Assembly (NCBI RefSeq): GCF_000337595.1
Contig: NZ_AOIL01000013.1
Location: 24,623-88,622 of the forward strand
Source of the DNA: Natrialba taiwanensis DSM 12281
Lineage (GTDB): Archaea > Halobacteriota > Halobacteria > Halobacteriales > Natrialbaceae
DNA: 64,000 bases
Reading direction: 5' to 3'
Shown here: positions 17,978 through 27,280 of the stretch, in pieces
Numbering within the stretch: the first letter of the stretch is position 1
How the letters are laid out: each line of letters starts with the position of its first letter
The notes under the pieces: generated by a model
What the model was told of the DNA's origin: nothing
Seen by the model: the letters and a program-made list of their open reading frames with translations, nothing else
The model's database searches: none
Translations under genes and position numbers: made by a program

Positions 17978-19102
17978 TTACTCGAGCGACACCCGCTCGC
18001 CGCGCTCGTCGCTCTCCTTGATCGCCGCCAGGACGCGCTGGGCGGCCAGTCCGTCGTCGAAGTTCGGCGCGAACGATCGCCCGTCTGCGACCGCGCTCAG
18101 GAACTCGTAGTTCTCGTGGACGAACGTGTGCTCCCAGCCGAGGACGTGGCCCGGCGGCCACCAGTGGTCGAGGTACGGATCGTCCTCGTCGGTCACGAGA
18201 ATCGTCTCGTAGCCCCGGTCGCCGTCGCGCAGAACCTCGAGTTCGTTCAGTCGCTCGAGGGAGAAGCGCAGGCTCCCCTCGGAGCCGTGAATCTCGATCG
18301 TGTGGTCGTTCTTGTGCCCCGTCGCGTACCGGGTTGCTTCGAGCGTCCCCATCGCGCCGTTTGTGAACTCGAGTTGGGCGGAGTAGGCGTCGTCGACGGT
18401 GACGGGTCTCGTTTCGTCGCCGTCGTCGACGGGGCGCTCGTCGACGAACGTCTGTAAGTGCCCGCTGAGGCGTTCGATGTCGCCGGCGAGGTCGTCGTCG
18501 CCGACGAGGAAGCGCACGAGGTCGACCGTGTGCGCGCCCAGATCGCCCAGTACGCCGGCACCCGCGAGATCTTCGTCGAGTCGCCACTCCCAGGGTGCCT
18601 CGGGATCGACGAGCCAGTCCTGGAGGTACCGACCCCGAACGTGGCGTATCTCGCCGAGTTCACCCGCGTCGAGCAGGCCCTTCGCGTACTGGATGGCGGG
18701 CACGAACCGGTAGTTGAAGGCGGCGCCGGCGGGCACGTCGTCGCCGGCGTCGGCCGCTGCCTCGGCCATCCGTTCTGCCTCCTCGAGCGTCGGCGCGAGG
18801 GGTTTCTCGCAGAAGACGGGCGTGCCGGCTTCGAGCGCGGCGATCGAGGGCTCGGGGTGGACGTGGTTCGGGCCGAGGTTGTAGAAGACGTCGACATCGT
18901 CGACGACGGCTTCCCAGTCCGTCGAGATCGAGTCAAATCCGAGTCGGTCGGCGGCCTCGCGCAGCGTCTCTTCGTTGCGGCCGACCAGGACGGAGCGCTC
19001 GATCGCCGGCGCGTCCGGGAAGAACATCGGCAGCCGCGCCATGGCGTTTGCGTGTGCTTTGCCCATGAATCGATAGCCGAGAACGCCGACGTCGAGGGTC
19101 AT
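17978..19102 (-). CDS. Gfo/Idh/MocA family oxidoreductase
   Basis: A 374-residue NAD(P)-dependent sugar-type dehydrogenase. The N-terminal Rossmann fold starts VGVLGYRFMGKAHANA. The active-site EKP motif is in FCEKPLAPTLEEAERM near residue 100, and the C-terminal alpha/beta domain includes GVLGDLGAHTVDLVRFL with the conserved Asp/His. The substrate cannot be read from sequence; family members oxidise inositol, glucose and related polyols. A secreted GH3 glycosidase gene lies directly upstream on the same strand, suggesting a sugar-use neighbourhood (inference). Confidence 0.88.
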   Translation of the reverse strand: MTLDVGVLGYRFMGKAHANAMARLPMFFPDAPAIERSVLVGRNEETLREAADRLGFDSISTDWEAVVDDVDVFYNLGPNHVHPEPSIAALEAGTPVFCEKPLAPTLEEAERMAEAAADAGDDVPAGAAFNYRFVPAIQYAKGLLDAGELGEIRHVRGRYLQDWLVDPEAPWEWRLDEDLAGAGVLGDLGAHTVDLVRFLVGDDDLAGDIERLSGHLQTFVDERPVDDGDETRPVTVDDAYSAQLEFTNGAMGTLEATRYATGHKNDHTIEIHGSEGSLRFSLERLNELEVLRDGDRGYETILVTDEDDPYLDHWWPPGHVLGWEHTFVHENYEFLSAVADGRSFAPNFDDGLAAQRVLAAIKESDERGERVSLE

Positions 19103-19226
19103 GGTTACCCTTTCAGCGGTGTCCGGGTTAGATGTTTGTATCGCAAAAGCGCGCCGGCGTACCGAGGCGGATCGTCACGTCGCGCTCGCAGTCAATTCGT
19201 CGCCGACGAAACAGGATCTCACCGGT

Positions 19227-21725
19227 TCAGTCGTCACAGCGACCGCCGGCGGAACCGTTCCGACCGGGGGCCGGCTTCGGATCGGTGATCGACGCCGTCT
19301 TCTCGATCGTCAACGTCGCCGTCTCCTCGCCGACCGAGAGTTCGTACTCGCCGGCCTCGACGACCGTCGGCTTCCAGCCGGGCACGTCACCGGGGACGAC
19401 CTCGAGCGTCGAGAGATCGAGTTCAACTGCGACGGTTTTGCTCTCGCCAGCCGCGACGTGAACTCGATCGAAGCCGAGCAGCCGACGGTGGGGCTGGAGG
19501 ACCGACCCGTAGGACTCGGTGTTGTACACCTCGACGATGTGCTCGCCGGCCCGCTCGCCCGTGTTTTCGACGGTAACCCGGGCCGTAATCGTCGGATTCG
19601 ATGCGGGATTTTTGATGGTCGACGCCGACAGCGACAGCCCAGTATACGCCCAGTCGGTGTAGGAGAGCCCGTGGCCGAACTCGAACTGGACCGTCTGTGC
19701 GCCCGCGTCGACGGACTGTCGGGGCGGATAGTCGTCGTAACACTGGGGGACGTGGCCGACGTTGGCCTCCCACGTGAACGGGAGTCGTCCCGACGGATTG
19801 TAGTCGCCGAACAGCGTGTCGGCGATCGCGACGCCCGCGTCGCTCCCGGGTTGGCCGGCGAACAGGACGCCGTCGAGACGGTCGAACGTCTCTGCGGTTC
19901 CGCGCGGACTACCGGCGAGGACGACGCCGATGAGCGAAACGTCGTCGCCGGTCGCCGCGTCGACGAGCGCCACGAGTTCGCGCTGGGCTGCGGGGAAGCG
20001 CATCTTGTCGCGGTCGCCGAAGCCTTCGTTGTGCGGGCCTTCGCCGAGGACGACGACGACAGCATCTGTAGCGGACGCCGCCTCGCGGATTGCACGCTCT
20101 TGCGCGTCGGTCACGTCGAAAAAGCCGTTGTCGAAGTTCTCGTAGATGCTCTCGTAGGGCGCGGCCTCGAACTCGGTCGGGACGTGCGTCAGTCGGTCGC
20201 CGAGTCGCTCTTTCATCGCACCCTCGACAGTTGTCTGGCGCGGGCGCGGTCCGTCCTCGGTCAGGTCGCCGTCTTCGACGCCCTGCCACCCGAGCGTCCA
20301 GCCGCCGTGTTGCATCAGGAACTGGTTCGGTGTTCCGTCCTCGACTCCCGGGCCGGTTAGCAACACCCGTTCGGTCCCCTCGAGCGGCAGTACATCGTCT
20401 TCGTTCCTGAGGAGCACCAGCGATTCCTTTGCCAGTTTCGCGGACACGTCCCGTGCGCCGCCGACGAGGGAGCCGATCCGATCCTCCCGGACGAGCGGCT
20501 GCTCGAACAGTCCGAGCTCCCGCTTGAGTTCGAGGATGCGACGCACCGACTCGTCGATCCGGTCCTCGGGGACCTCGCCGCTCTCGACGAGGTCGACCGC
20601 CGTCTCGATGAACTCGGCCGGGGACACCTCGCCGCCGCACATGTGCATATCCACGCCGGCCGTGATGCCCTCCTTGACCGCCCACCGCCACCCATCGTCC
20701 GTGTTCGGACGGTACTCGTGATTGGTAAGCAGGCGCAGGAAATCGTCCCAGTCGCTGACGATCACGCCGTCGAAGCCGTATCGCTCGCGCAACACCGTCG
20801 TCAGGACCCATTCGGAGACGTGCGCCGGTTTCCCGTTGACCGCGCCGCTGTTGACCATCACCGTCTTGGCTTCCTCAAGCGCTCGCTCGTACGCCGGTAA
20901 CTGTCTGGTCCGGAGGTCTCGCATCGACGTACGAGCATGTGCACGATCACTGCCTGTGTTCGGCGTTCCGTAGCCGGCGAAGTGCTTGACCGTCGCCGCG
21001 ACGCGACCGCTTCGTTCGAACCCGCGCGCACGAGCCCTGGCCAACTTTCCGAGAAGCATCGGATCTTCGCTGTGCCCTTCGAAGTACCGACCCCAGCGCA
21101 TGTCCCGCAGGATGTCGACCGTCGGTCCGAAGTTCCAGTGACCGCCCATCGCCGCGATCTCCGACCCGGTCTGGACCGCTGCCGCTTCGACCAGGTCAAT
21201 GTCGCGCGTCGCACCCATGTTGAGCCGCTGGGGAAAACTCGTACAGCCGTCGAGCAGGCCGTTCCCGTGGAGCGCGTCGCCGCCCCAGAGGAACGGAACG
21301 CCGTGCTCCGTCTGCTCGATGGCATACCGCTGTAACCCGTTCAGTCCCGCGACGAACTCCTCGCCGTCGAACGTCGGCCCCGACGCGCCGCCGTTGAGGA
21401 TCGACCCGACGTGCAGGTCCGTAAACAGGGCTCCGACCGTCTCGGGTTCGTCGTGCGTTTCGAACGGATCGTCCGGGTCGAACCCTTCGCCCGCTTCGCC
21501 GAGTGCAACCTGGGTCATCTGTCCGACCTTCTGTCTGACCGTCATGGACTCGAGACGGCGTTCGATATCGTCCCTCGTCTCCGGATCGGCGTCCGTCTTC
21601 GACTCCCCCGCACCGACCACGGCACTGTTTGCGCCGGTTCCGATTGCCATCGCGCTCGTCGCCTTGACGAACGTCCGTCGTGATGCACCACTGCTACCCC
21701 GATCGAATGATCGTTCCGGTGGCAT
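19227..21725 (-). CDS. glycoside hydrolase family 3 (beta-glucosidase-like), Tat-exported
   Basis: About 832 residues. A twin-arginine signal (SRRTFVKATSAMAIG) opens the protein. The GH3 N-domain has VKHFAGYG and the nucleophile motif GVIVSDWDDF at about residue 320. The alpha/beta sandwich C-domain follows, and the last 120 residues form a fibronectin-III-like domain. It is expected to hydrolyse beta-linked glucosides or xylosides outside the cell. The ATG at 21725 places the Tat signal close to the N-terminus; an ATG five codons further upstream (21740) also exists. Confidence 0.92.
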   Translation of the reverse strand: MPPERSFDRGSSGASRRTFVKATSAMAIGTGANSAVVGAGESKTDADPETRDDIERRLESMTVRQKVGQMTQVALGEAGEGFDPDDPFETHDEPETVGALFTDLHVGSILNGGASGPTFDGEEFVAGLNGLQRYAIEQTEHGVPFLWGGDALHGNGLLDGCTSFPQRLNMGATRDIDLVEAAAVQTGSEIAAMGGHWNFGPTVDILRDMRWGRYFEGHSEDPMLLGKLARARARGFERSGRVAATVKHFAGYGTPNTGSDRAHARTSMRDLRTRQLPAYERALEEAKTVMVNSGAVNGKPAHVSEWVLTTVLRERYGFDGVIVSDWDDFLRLLTNHEYRPNTDDGWRWAVKEGITAGVDMHMCGGEVSPAEFIETAVDLVESGEVPEDRIDESVRRILELKRELGLFEQPLVREDRIGSLVGGARDVSAKLAKESLVLLRNEDDVLPLEGTERVLLTGPGVEDGTPNQFLMQHGGWTLGWQGVEDGDLTEDGPRPRQTTVEGAMKERLGDRLTHVPTEFEAAPYESIYENFDNGFFDVTDAQERAIREAASATDAVVVVLGEGPHNEGFGDRDKMRFPAAQRELVALVDAATGDDVSLIGVVLAGSPRGTAETFDRLDGVLFAGQPGSDAGVAIADTLFGDYNPSGRLPFTWEANVGHVPQCYDDYPPRQSVDAGAQTVQFEFGHGLSYTDWAYTGLSLSASTIKNPASNPTITARVTVENTGERAGEHIVEVYNTESYGSVLQPHRRLLGFDRVHVAAGESKTVAVELDLSTLEVVPGDVPGWKPTVVEAGEYELSVGEETATLTIEKTASITDPKPAPGRNGSAGGRCDD

Positions 21726-21981
21726 GCCCAGAGACAGCAACTCTCTCCCGAATAACTATTTTCGGACTATCGGCGCTGTATCAGCAGCGTTCTTCGATCA
21801 ATAACAACGTATCTCGGAAATTACCAACCCTAACTAAACCGGCGGCTCGGCTACCAGTCGAACAGCGACGGGTCGATCCCAGTTACAATCGAAGGGAACG
21901 GACGACACACGGCACACAGCACCCGGCAACGGACTCGTCTGCGTGTTTCGACTCTCGTACGAGTTCAGCTGTCGGCTCGAC

Positions 21982-22599
21982 TTACTCGAACTCGCCGCGG
22001 AAGGCGATCTCGTCGACCGGCTTGCGGTCGCTCGGCTGTTCGCGCTCCTGGTAGTCCTCGGGAAGCGTCTCGACCGGTGCCCGCTCGCCGACGGCGAACA
22101 TCGCTTCGACGGCGAACTCCTCGGGTACGTCGAGTTCGGTCGCGGCGCGTTCGTAGTCGAAGCCGGCCATGCCGTGAACGGCGAGATCGCGGCGCGCGCC
22201 TTCGAGCGCGAGGTTCTGCCAGGCGGCACCGGTGTCGAAGGAGTGGACCGGCGCGGGTTCGCCGTTGTGGTCGAAGGTCGTCTTCGAGACGATGACGGCG
22301 AGAACGGCGGCGTCGCTCGCCCAGGCCCGGTTGCCCTCGCTCAGCAGGTCGACGAACGTGTCCCACTCGTCGTCCTCGCGGGTGGCGTAGACGAATCGCC
22401 AGTGCTGGTTGTTGAACGCGGAGGGAGCCCAGCGGGCGGCCTCGAACAGCGGGAGGAACTCCGATTCGTCGAGCGACTCGCCGGTCATCGCGCGTGGCGA
22501 CCAGCGGTTGACAAACAGCGGGTCGATCTCGTGGTCGGGATCGCGGTATTCGGCGACTTCGTCGTCGAGTTCGTGAGAAACTGAAAGAGACTCTTGCAT
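21982..22599 (-). CDS. nitroreductase family protein
   Basis: A 205-residue FMN-dependent oxidoreductase. The N-terminal FMN motif reads NRWSPRAMTGESLDE, followed by RWAPSAFNNQHWRFVYATR and, later, NLALEGARRDLAVHGMAGF. Members use NAD(P)H to reduce nitro compounds, quinones or flavins; the natural substrate is unknown. The start at 22599 is supported by a TATA-like region 26-40 nt upstream. It is divergent from an aminotransferase gene. Confidence 0.9.
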   Translation of the reverse strand: MQESLSVSHELDDEVAEYRDPDHEIDPLFVNRWSPRAMTGESLDESEFLPLFEAARWAPSAFNNQHWRFVYATREDDEWDTFVDLLSEGNRAWASDAAVLAVIVSKTTFDHNGEPAPVHSFDTGAAWQNLALEGARRDLAVHGMAGFDYERAATELDVPEEFAVEAMFAVGERAPVETLPEDYQEREQPSDRKPVDEIAFRGEFE

Positions 22600-22624
22600 C
22601 GACTCACCCTTGCAACGCCACACA

Positions 22625-22646
22625 CGTATATATTTCCTGATATACG
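22625..22646. promoter_or_regulatory. inverted repeat over the nitroreductase TATA region
   Basis: CGTATAT-N8-ATATACG is a perfect 7-base inverted repeat covering the A/T-rich promoter of the nitroreductase gene. A related half-site, CGTATAT, recurs at about 22729 in front of the aminotransferase. Binding there would compete with TBP. The operator function is inferred. Confidence 0.4.
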
Positions 22647-22760
22647 GGTTACCAGGTGACGACTATGTCGTCGGGCCGTGGTTTCATGGCACATACGCGG
22701 TGTTGTTTCGCGTTCCACCACCCGGTAAACGTATATGATTCCTCTCCGGCTGTACTCCGT

Positions 22761-23831
22761 ATGGAGTTACCCCCCTTCCAACTGGAGCGATGGCTCGACG
22801 AATACGAGTCCGATGCCGACGTGATGCTCGCCGAAAGCGGCGTTCGAAGCCTTCCCGCCGACCGGTTCGACCTCGACGTCGGCGAACTCGGTTACGTCAT
22901 CCCGACCGACGGCTCGCCGGCATTCCGCGCCGAAATCGCCGAGCGCTACGGACGCGACGACGAGGAAGTCGTCCTCACCTGCGGCACGCAGGAGGCGGAC
23001 TACCTCACGTTCATGGCGCTCTTGGACGAGGGGGATCACAGCGTTGTCGTCTCGCCGACCTACCAGTCGCTCACGAGCGTCCCGGCCGCCGTCGGCGACG
23101 TGACCGAGGTCCGAACCGAGCCGCCAAACTGGGACCTCTCCGTCGACGCGGTCGCGGACGCAATGGCCCCCGATACCCGGCTCGTCGTCCTCACGAATCC
23201 GAGCAACCCGACCGGCAAGTACCTCGGACCGGAGACGCTGCAGGCGCTGTACGACCTCGTCGAGGAGAACGACGCATATCTTCTGGTCGACGAGGTGTAT
23301 CGGATGCTCGCCGACGATCCGCATCCCCCGGCCGCGGCGCTCGGGCCGCGAGCGATCTCGACCGCCGGCGTCTCGAAATCCTACGGCCTCACCGGCGCGC
23401 GTCTCGGCTGGGTCGTTGCGAACACTGAACTCGCGGACGCGGTCCGAAAGTGGAAGGACTACACGACGATTTCGCCCCCGATTCTGGGACAGCACATCGC
23501 TCAGCAGGCGCTCGGCACAGCGGAGGACGACATCCTCGATGCAAACCGCGCCCACGCGAAGGCCAACCGGGACCGCGTCGCCGAGTTCATCTCTCGCTAC
23601 GATTTAGCGTGGTTCGAACCGACGGGCGTCAACGGGTTCCCGACGATTCCGGACGGATTCGAGAACGGAACCGAGTTCTGTCGATCGCTGTTCGAGGCCG
23701 AGCGCGTCGTCCTCGCGCCCGGCGACGTCTTCGGCTACCCCGATCGATTCCGGATCGGCTTCGGACTCCACACCGCTGAACTCGAGGCGGGACTCGAGCG
23801 GGTCGGGCGGCACATCGAAACCCGCGGCTGA
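22761..23831 (+). CDS. class I/II pyridoxal-phosphate aminotransferase
   Basis: A 356-residue fold-type I PLP enzyme. The PLP Lys is in STAGVSKSYGLTGARLGW (Lys at about residue 206). The Asn and Tyr/Asp ligands appear in LTNPSNPTGKYL and LLVDEVYRML. It resembles archaeal aminotransferases of broad amino-acid specificity; the substrate is not assignable. The ATG at 22761 is about 25 nt downstream of an A/T-rich CGTATATGATT element. Confidence 0.88.
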   Translation: MELPPFQLERWLDEYESDADVMLAESGVRSLPADRFDLDVGELGYVIPTDGSPAFRAEIAERYGRDDEEVVLTCGTQEADYLTFMALLDEGDHSVVVSPTYQSLTSVPAAVGDVTEVRTEPPNWDLSVDAVADAMAPDTRLVVLTNPSNPTGKYLGPETLQALYDLVEENDAYLLVDEVYRMLADDPHPPAAALGPRAISTAGVSKSYGLTGARLGWVVANTELADAVRKWKDYTTISPPILGQHIAQQALGTAEDDILDANRAHAKANRDRVAEFISRYDLAWFEPTGVNGFPTIPDGFENGTEFCRSLFEAERVVLAPGDVFGYPDRFRIGFGLHTAELEAGLERVGRHIETRG

Positions 23832-23921
23832 CGAGTCGCGCACACGGCGGATTCGCGTCGTGCTGAGGCCGCCGGGGGTCACCGCCGAGAAACAGCCAGA
23901 AAACGCCGCGAAACCGTCGGC

Positions 23922-25010
23922 TCAGTCGTCGGCGGGCGTCGGCGCGCTGCGCTCGATATCGAGTTCACCTGCGTCGAGGGCGGCTTCGACGTTGCGCGCG
24001 GCCTCGACCATGTTCGCCATCTTGCCATAGGCGACCTCGCGGGGCAGCAGTTTCACGCCGCAGTCCGGCGAGACGACCAGTTGTTCCGGCGGGACGACCT
24101 CCAGTCCCTTCTTGATATTCTCCTCGATCTGCTCGACCGACTCGACCTCGGCGACGTGGGCGTCGGTGACGCCAAGTGCGAGGTCTTTCGTGAACTCGGG
24201 GTCTTTGAAGACGTCGAGCTGTTCGTAATCGCCGTTCGCGAGTTCGAGGTCGAACTCGTCGACGGGGAACTCGAGAATTTCGGGGTAGATGCGCGAGTAA
24301 TCCCCGTAACAGACGTGCAGGCCGATGCGGACCTCCTCCGGGATGTCGGCGACGATGCGCTCTAGGGCCTCGCCGACGATGGCGTGATCGTCCGGCGTCG
24401 TCGCGAGCGCCGGCTCGTCGATCTGAATGTACCGTGCACCCGCCTCGACGAGCTTTTCGATCTCCTCGTTGACGAGATCGGCGAGGTCGTAGGCGAGTTC
24501 CTCGTCATCGTCGTAGGCCTCGTTGAACGACCAGTTGGCGAGGGTGTACGGACCGGTGATCGGTACCTTCACCGGGCGGTCGCTGGCCGCCGCGGTGAAC
24601 TCGTACTCGTCGACCAGCCAGGAGTCGTCGTACTCGACTTCCGAGACGACGGAGGGCTTGTCGAAGTAGTTGTGCCCCCAAACCTTGACCGGGCCGTTGA
24701 ACTCGTAGCCCTCGATCCGGTGGGCGAAGAACTCGACCATCTCGTTCCGGCGCATCTCGCCGTCGACGACGGCGTCGAGACCCGCGCGTTCGTGTTCCGC
24801 GGTGATGAGTCGGGCGGCGTCGTCCTTAGCTTCCTGCCAGTCCTCGGCGTCGAACTCGTGATCGTCATCCTGGTAGAGTTCTTTCGCGCGGTTGAGCCAC
24901 TTGGGCTTTGGATAGCTGCCGACGACGGTCGTCAGCAGGAAGTGGTCGGTGTCGTGGTCGTCGGATCGGAACTGGTCTTTGTTCTCGTTGACGGGTGTGT
25001 GTGGGCTCAT
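23922..25010 (-). CDS. metE: cobalamin-independent methionine synthase, catalytic (MetE C-terminal) half
   Basis: A 362-residue UROD/MetE-like TIM barrel. Zinc-ligand candidates are the His and Cys in RIGLHVCYGDYS near residue 230 and the Cys in VSPDCGVKLLPREVAYGKM near 330, as in the MetE C-terminal catalytic domain that methylates homocysteine. The N-terminus TTVVGSYPKPKWL is the usual family start. It overlaps the upstream paralogous gene by 4 nt, so the two are translationally coupled. Archaeal versions lack the bacterial N-domain and may take methyl groups from a carrier other than folate polyglutamate (family knowledge). Confidence 0.88.
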   Translation of the reverse strand: MSPHTPVNENKDQFRSDDHDTDHFLLTTVVGSYPKPKWLNRAKELYQDDDHEFDAEDWQEAKDDAARLITAEHERAGLDAVVDGEMRRNEMVEFFAHRIEGYEFNGPVKVWGHNYFDKPSVVSEVEYDDSWLVDEYEFTAAASDRPVKVPITGPYTLANWSFNEAYDDDEELAYDLADLVNEEIEKLVEAGARYIQIDEPALATTPDDHAIVGEALERIVADIPEEVRIGLHVCYGDYSRIYPEILEFPVDEFDLELANGDYEQLDVFKDPEFTKDLALGVTDAHVAEVESVEQIEENIKKGLEVVPPEQLVVSPDCGVKLLPREVAYGKMANMVEAARNVEAALDAGELDIERSAPTPADD

Positions 25011-26011
25011 GCGGCTTTCACCTCGGCGAGTTCGGCGGCTTCGGCAAGGGCGGCGAGTTTCGCCTCGAATTTGGCGTAGGGGAGGTAGAACGTCTCGGTG
25101 TTCGTCGTCAGGTAGACCGTCTCGAACGCGGAGACGGGCAGTTGGTCGTAGATCCAGTCGACGCGCTCGCGGATCGCTTCGGGATCCTCGACGAGCGTGT
25201 TCTGGCCGTCGGCGAGGCCGAGCGAGATGTCGTCGGTCGTGCCGTACTCCTGAATGTTGTACAGGTTGTCCTCCTGGTTCGCGACGAAGTCGAAGCCGAC
25301 TGCATCGATGTCGGCGTCGAGGAGGTGGGCGTAGACCTTCTCCTCGAGTGCGCCCCAGTAGGGCTGGACGACGACGTCGGCGTCGACCGCGCCCGCAACC
25401 CGATCGATCGCCTCGCTCGCGCGCTCGTCGACACCGTCTTCGGGTGCGTGTTCGACCAGCGAGGGCTCGAGCAGGAACAGTGTCTCGTGCTCGGGGAAGG
25501 CGTCCGCCTCGGCTTCGAGGAAGTCCGCAATCGCATCCAGGAACGCGGCCTCGTCGCCGTAGTGTTCGTCGGTCGCCAGGTCAGCGAGCGAGTAGGGGCC
25601 GGGCAGGACGGCCTGCAGGTCGTCGCCGTCCGCGAGTTCAGCGGCCGTCTCGAGTTCGGTTGCCACGTCGCCGGAGAAGTCCAGGTCGTCGGTGACGACG
25701 GGTTCGCGGTAGAAGTTGTTGTTGTCGTAATAGCGGACGATGCCGCGGGTTTCGACGGCGTCGTGGACGGCGAGGGGGTGGGCGAGCATGTCGTCCCAGC
25801 GAAGTTGGCCCTCAACGATGCGGTCGAGGTCGGCGTCCTGCTGTCCCTCGATCACCTCCTCGCGGGCGTCCTCGTAGGCGGCGGCGATTTCGTCGTCCTC
25901 GTCGCCGCTGATGAGGTCGTGTTTCTGGTGGCCCTTGAGATCCGAGAGGTCGTCTTTCGCCCAATCCGGGAGCGGAAAGAGCCCCGGTGTGGTCGAAACG
26001 TACTCAGTCAT
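25007..26011 (-). CDS. MetE-like paralogue lacking zinc ligands (partner subunit)
   Basis: A 334-residue TIM-barrel protein of the UROD/MetE superfamily, starting MTEYVSTTPGLFPLPDWAK. The positions that carry His-x-Cys and the later Cys in the neighbouring gene read VVVQPYWGALEEKVY and YLTTNTETFYLPYAKF here, so the metal ligands appear absent. This is what one expects of the N-terminal half of full-length MetE, and the pair looks like a split enzyme. It is upstream of, and overlaps by 4 nt, the catalytic half. An A/T-rich inverted repeat lies upstream of its start. Confidence 0.82.
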   Translation of the reverse strand: MTEYVSTTPGLFPLPDWAKDDLSDLKGHQKHDLISGDEDDEIAAAYEDAREEVIEGQQDADLDRIVEGQLRWDDMLAHPLAVHDAVETRGIVRYYDNNNFYREPVVTDDLDFSGDVATELETAAELADGDDLQAVLPGPYSLADLATDEHYGDEAAFLDAIADFLEAEADAFPEHETLFLLEPSLVEHAPEDGVDERASEAIDRVAGAVDADVVVQPYWGALEEKVYAHLLDADIDAVGFDFVANQEDNLYNIQEYGTTDDISLGLADGQNTLVEDPEAIRERVDWIYDQLPVSAFETVYLTTNTETFYLPYAKFEAKLAALAEAAELAEVKAA

Positions 26012-26039
26012 CGTGGTTCCGGATAGGCTATACCGACGC

Positions 26040-26062
26040 TTAATATTTTCCATCCATATTAA
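26040..26062. promoter_or_regulatory. inverted repeat in the methionine synthase promoter
   Basis: TTAATAT-N9-ATATTAA, a perfect 7-base inverted repeat 29-51 nt upstream of the first ATG of the metE-like pair. It coincides with the likely TATA region (minus strand AAATATTAAG). A regulator site is inferred from position and symmetry only. Confidence 0.4.
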
Positions 26063-26164
26063 TACACGGTAGTAATTGTTCGGATGCGGGTGGGGGAGTT
26101 TGCACGGGTGACGAGACGGGCACAGACGGGATGGCTGGTAACGAAGTGAGAGAAGGAAGAGGAT

Positions 26165-26555
26165 TCAGACGAACTCAAAGAGCAGTACTCCACACCCGAC
26201 GATGAGGGCTGCGCCGAACGCACCGGCGAACGGCACGTCCTCGTTTGCTGCATCGACACCCTGTGTGAGGATATACACACTCCAGAGGACGACGGCAAGC
26301 GGGAGAACGACGTTGCTGAGCGTCGACGATGTCTGTGAGAGGAACTCGGTTCCGGTCGCGAGTTCAGCGGGTTCGAGATCCGTGAACGTATTCGTCGTGG
26401 TTCCCTCAGCGGTGACGAGTGCGAGGGTCACCAACAATGATGCTCGTCAGGAGAGACAGGGCAAAGACGCCCAGCGAAAGTGGCAGCGGGTCGTCAGTTT
26501 TGGCGAAGTATTGACCGGGAAACAGGAGGGGTGTTCTCGGTGGCACGGATTCCAA
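26165..26555 (-). pseudogene. frameshifted small membrane protein gene
   Basis: Two minus-strand frames join into one plausible protein. From a TTG at 26555 (or GTG at 26546) the first frame gives VPPRTPLLFPGQYFAKTDD and a hydrophobic helix ending SLLTSIIVG, then meets a stop soon after about 26428. The second frame begins at that point (TLALVTAEG) and continues for about 85 residues with two or three more hydrophobic helices to the stop at 26165. Removing one base in the GGTGACC near 26429 restores a single frame of roughly 129 residues. It resembles Yip1-like small membrane proteins only loosely. It is either a recent pseudogene or a sequencing or assembly error. Confidence 0.55.
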
Positions 26556-26687
26556 TCATTAGTGACACGACAAATGAATTTCGAAAGGCTACAACCTGTA
26601 AGAAATTTCGGATGTTATAGTTTCAGTGTTTGGAGGATGTCCCAACTCGGAACAGTAGTGCCAGCCAGTGGCGATCCGGGCGGTCGG

Positions 26688-27278
26688 CTACTGGAGTAAT
26701 GTGAGCACCGTCAGCGTCTCGAAGGGGAACGACTCGTCGGCGATCGCAACGGCGCTGAATCCTTCCACTCCCGCTCGCTCGACCACCTCGTCGACGCCAG
26801 TGAGGCTGCTGACGAGCAGGTAGACGACACCGTCCGGGTCGAGTACCCGTCCGACCGATGCGAGAAACGGGTCGATGACGGCCCGGCCGTCCTCCCCGCC
26901 CGAGAGGGCGTGTTCCATCCAGTCGTCCCACTCGTTGTCGGGGTCCGTCGGCAGGTACGGCGGGTTGAACAACACGGCGTCGAACGCGTCGTCGGCGAAC
27001 GGCGAGATGAGGTCGGCTCGGACCGCCTCGACGCCCTCGCGTCGCGCCTGTCCCACGGCGTGTGGGTTCAGATCCGATGCGATTACGCGCGCGTTCGTCT
27101 CGTCGGCGACGCGGCTGGCAACGTACCCCGATCCGGTCCCGACCTCGAGCACGGTCGTGTCGGGCCGGTCCCGCGTCCGCTTCCCGAGGTGGTCACACGC
27201 CGATTCGGCGAGGAGTTCGGAATCCTCGGCGGGCTGATAGACGTCAGTTTCGACGCCTCGTTGGTCTTTCAAATCCAT
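26688..27278 (-). CDS. HemK2/MTQ2-type class I methyltransferase (release factor glutamine methyltransferase-like)
   Basis: About 196 residues. The start VYQPAEDSELLAE is typical of archaeal HemK2. The SAM-binding motif I is VLEVGTGSGYVASRV, and the catalytic motif is LFNPPYLPT, the NPPY signature of enzymes that methylate the Gln side chain of aRF1, or other N-methyltransferases. The ATG is at 27278. A GTG at 27284 overlaps the upstream mscS stop (GTGA) and would give translational coupling. It sits at the end of the L21e-rpo4-DUF655-ksgA group, as in many archaea. Confidence 0.87.
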   Translation of the reverse strand: MDLKDQRGVETDVYQPAEDSELLAESACDHLGKRTRDRPDTTVLEVGTGSGYVASRVADETNARVIASDLNPHAVGQARREGVEAVRADLISPFADDAFDAVLFNPPYLPTDPDNEWDDWMEHALSGGEDGRAVIDPFLASVGRVLDPDGVVYLLVSSLTGVDEVVERAGVEGFSAVAIADESFPFETLTVLTLLQ

Positions 27279-27280
27279 GG

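Noticed and set aside
18458..20360. Two long plus-strand frames opposite the Gfo/Idh and GH3 genes
   Set aside because: Both mirror recognised minus-strand genes and carry no family signature.
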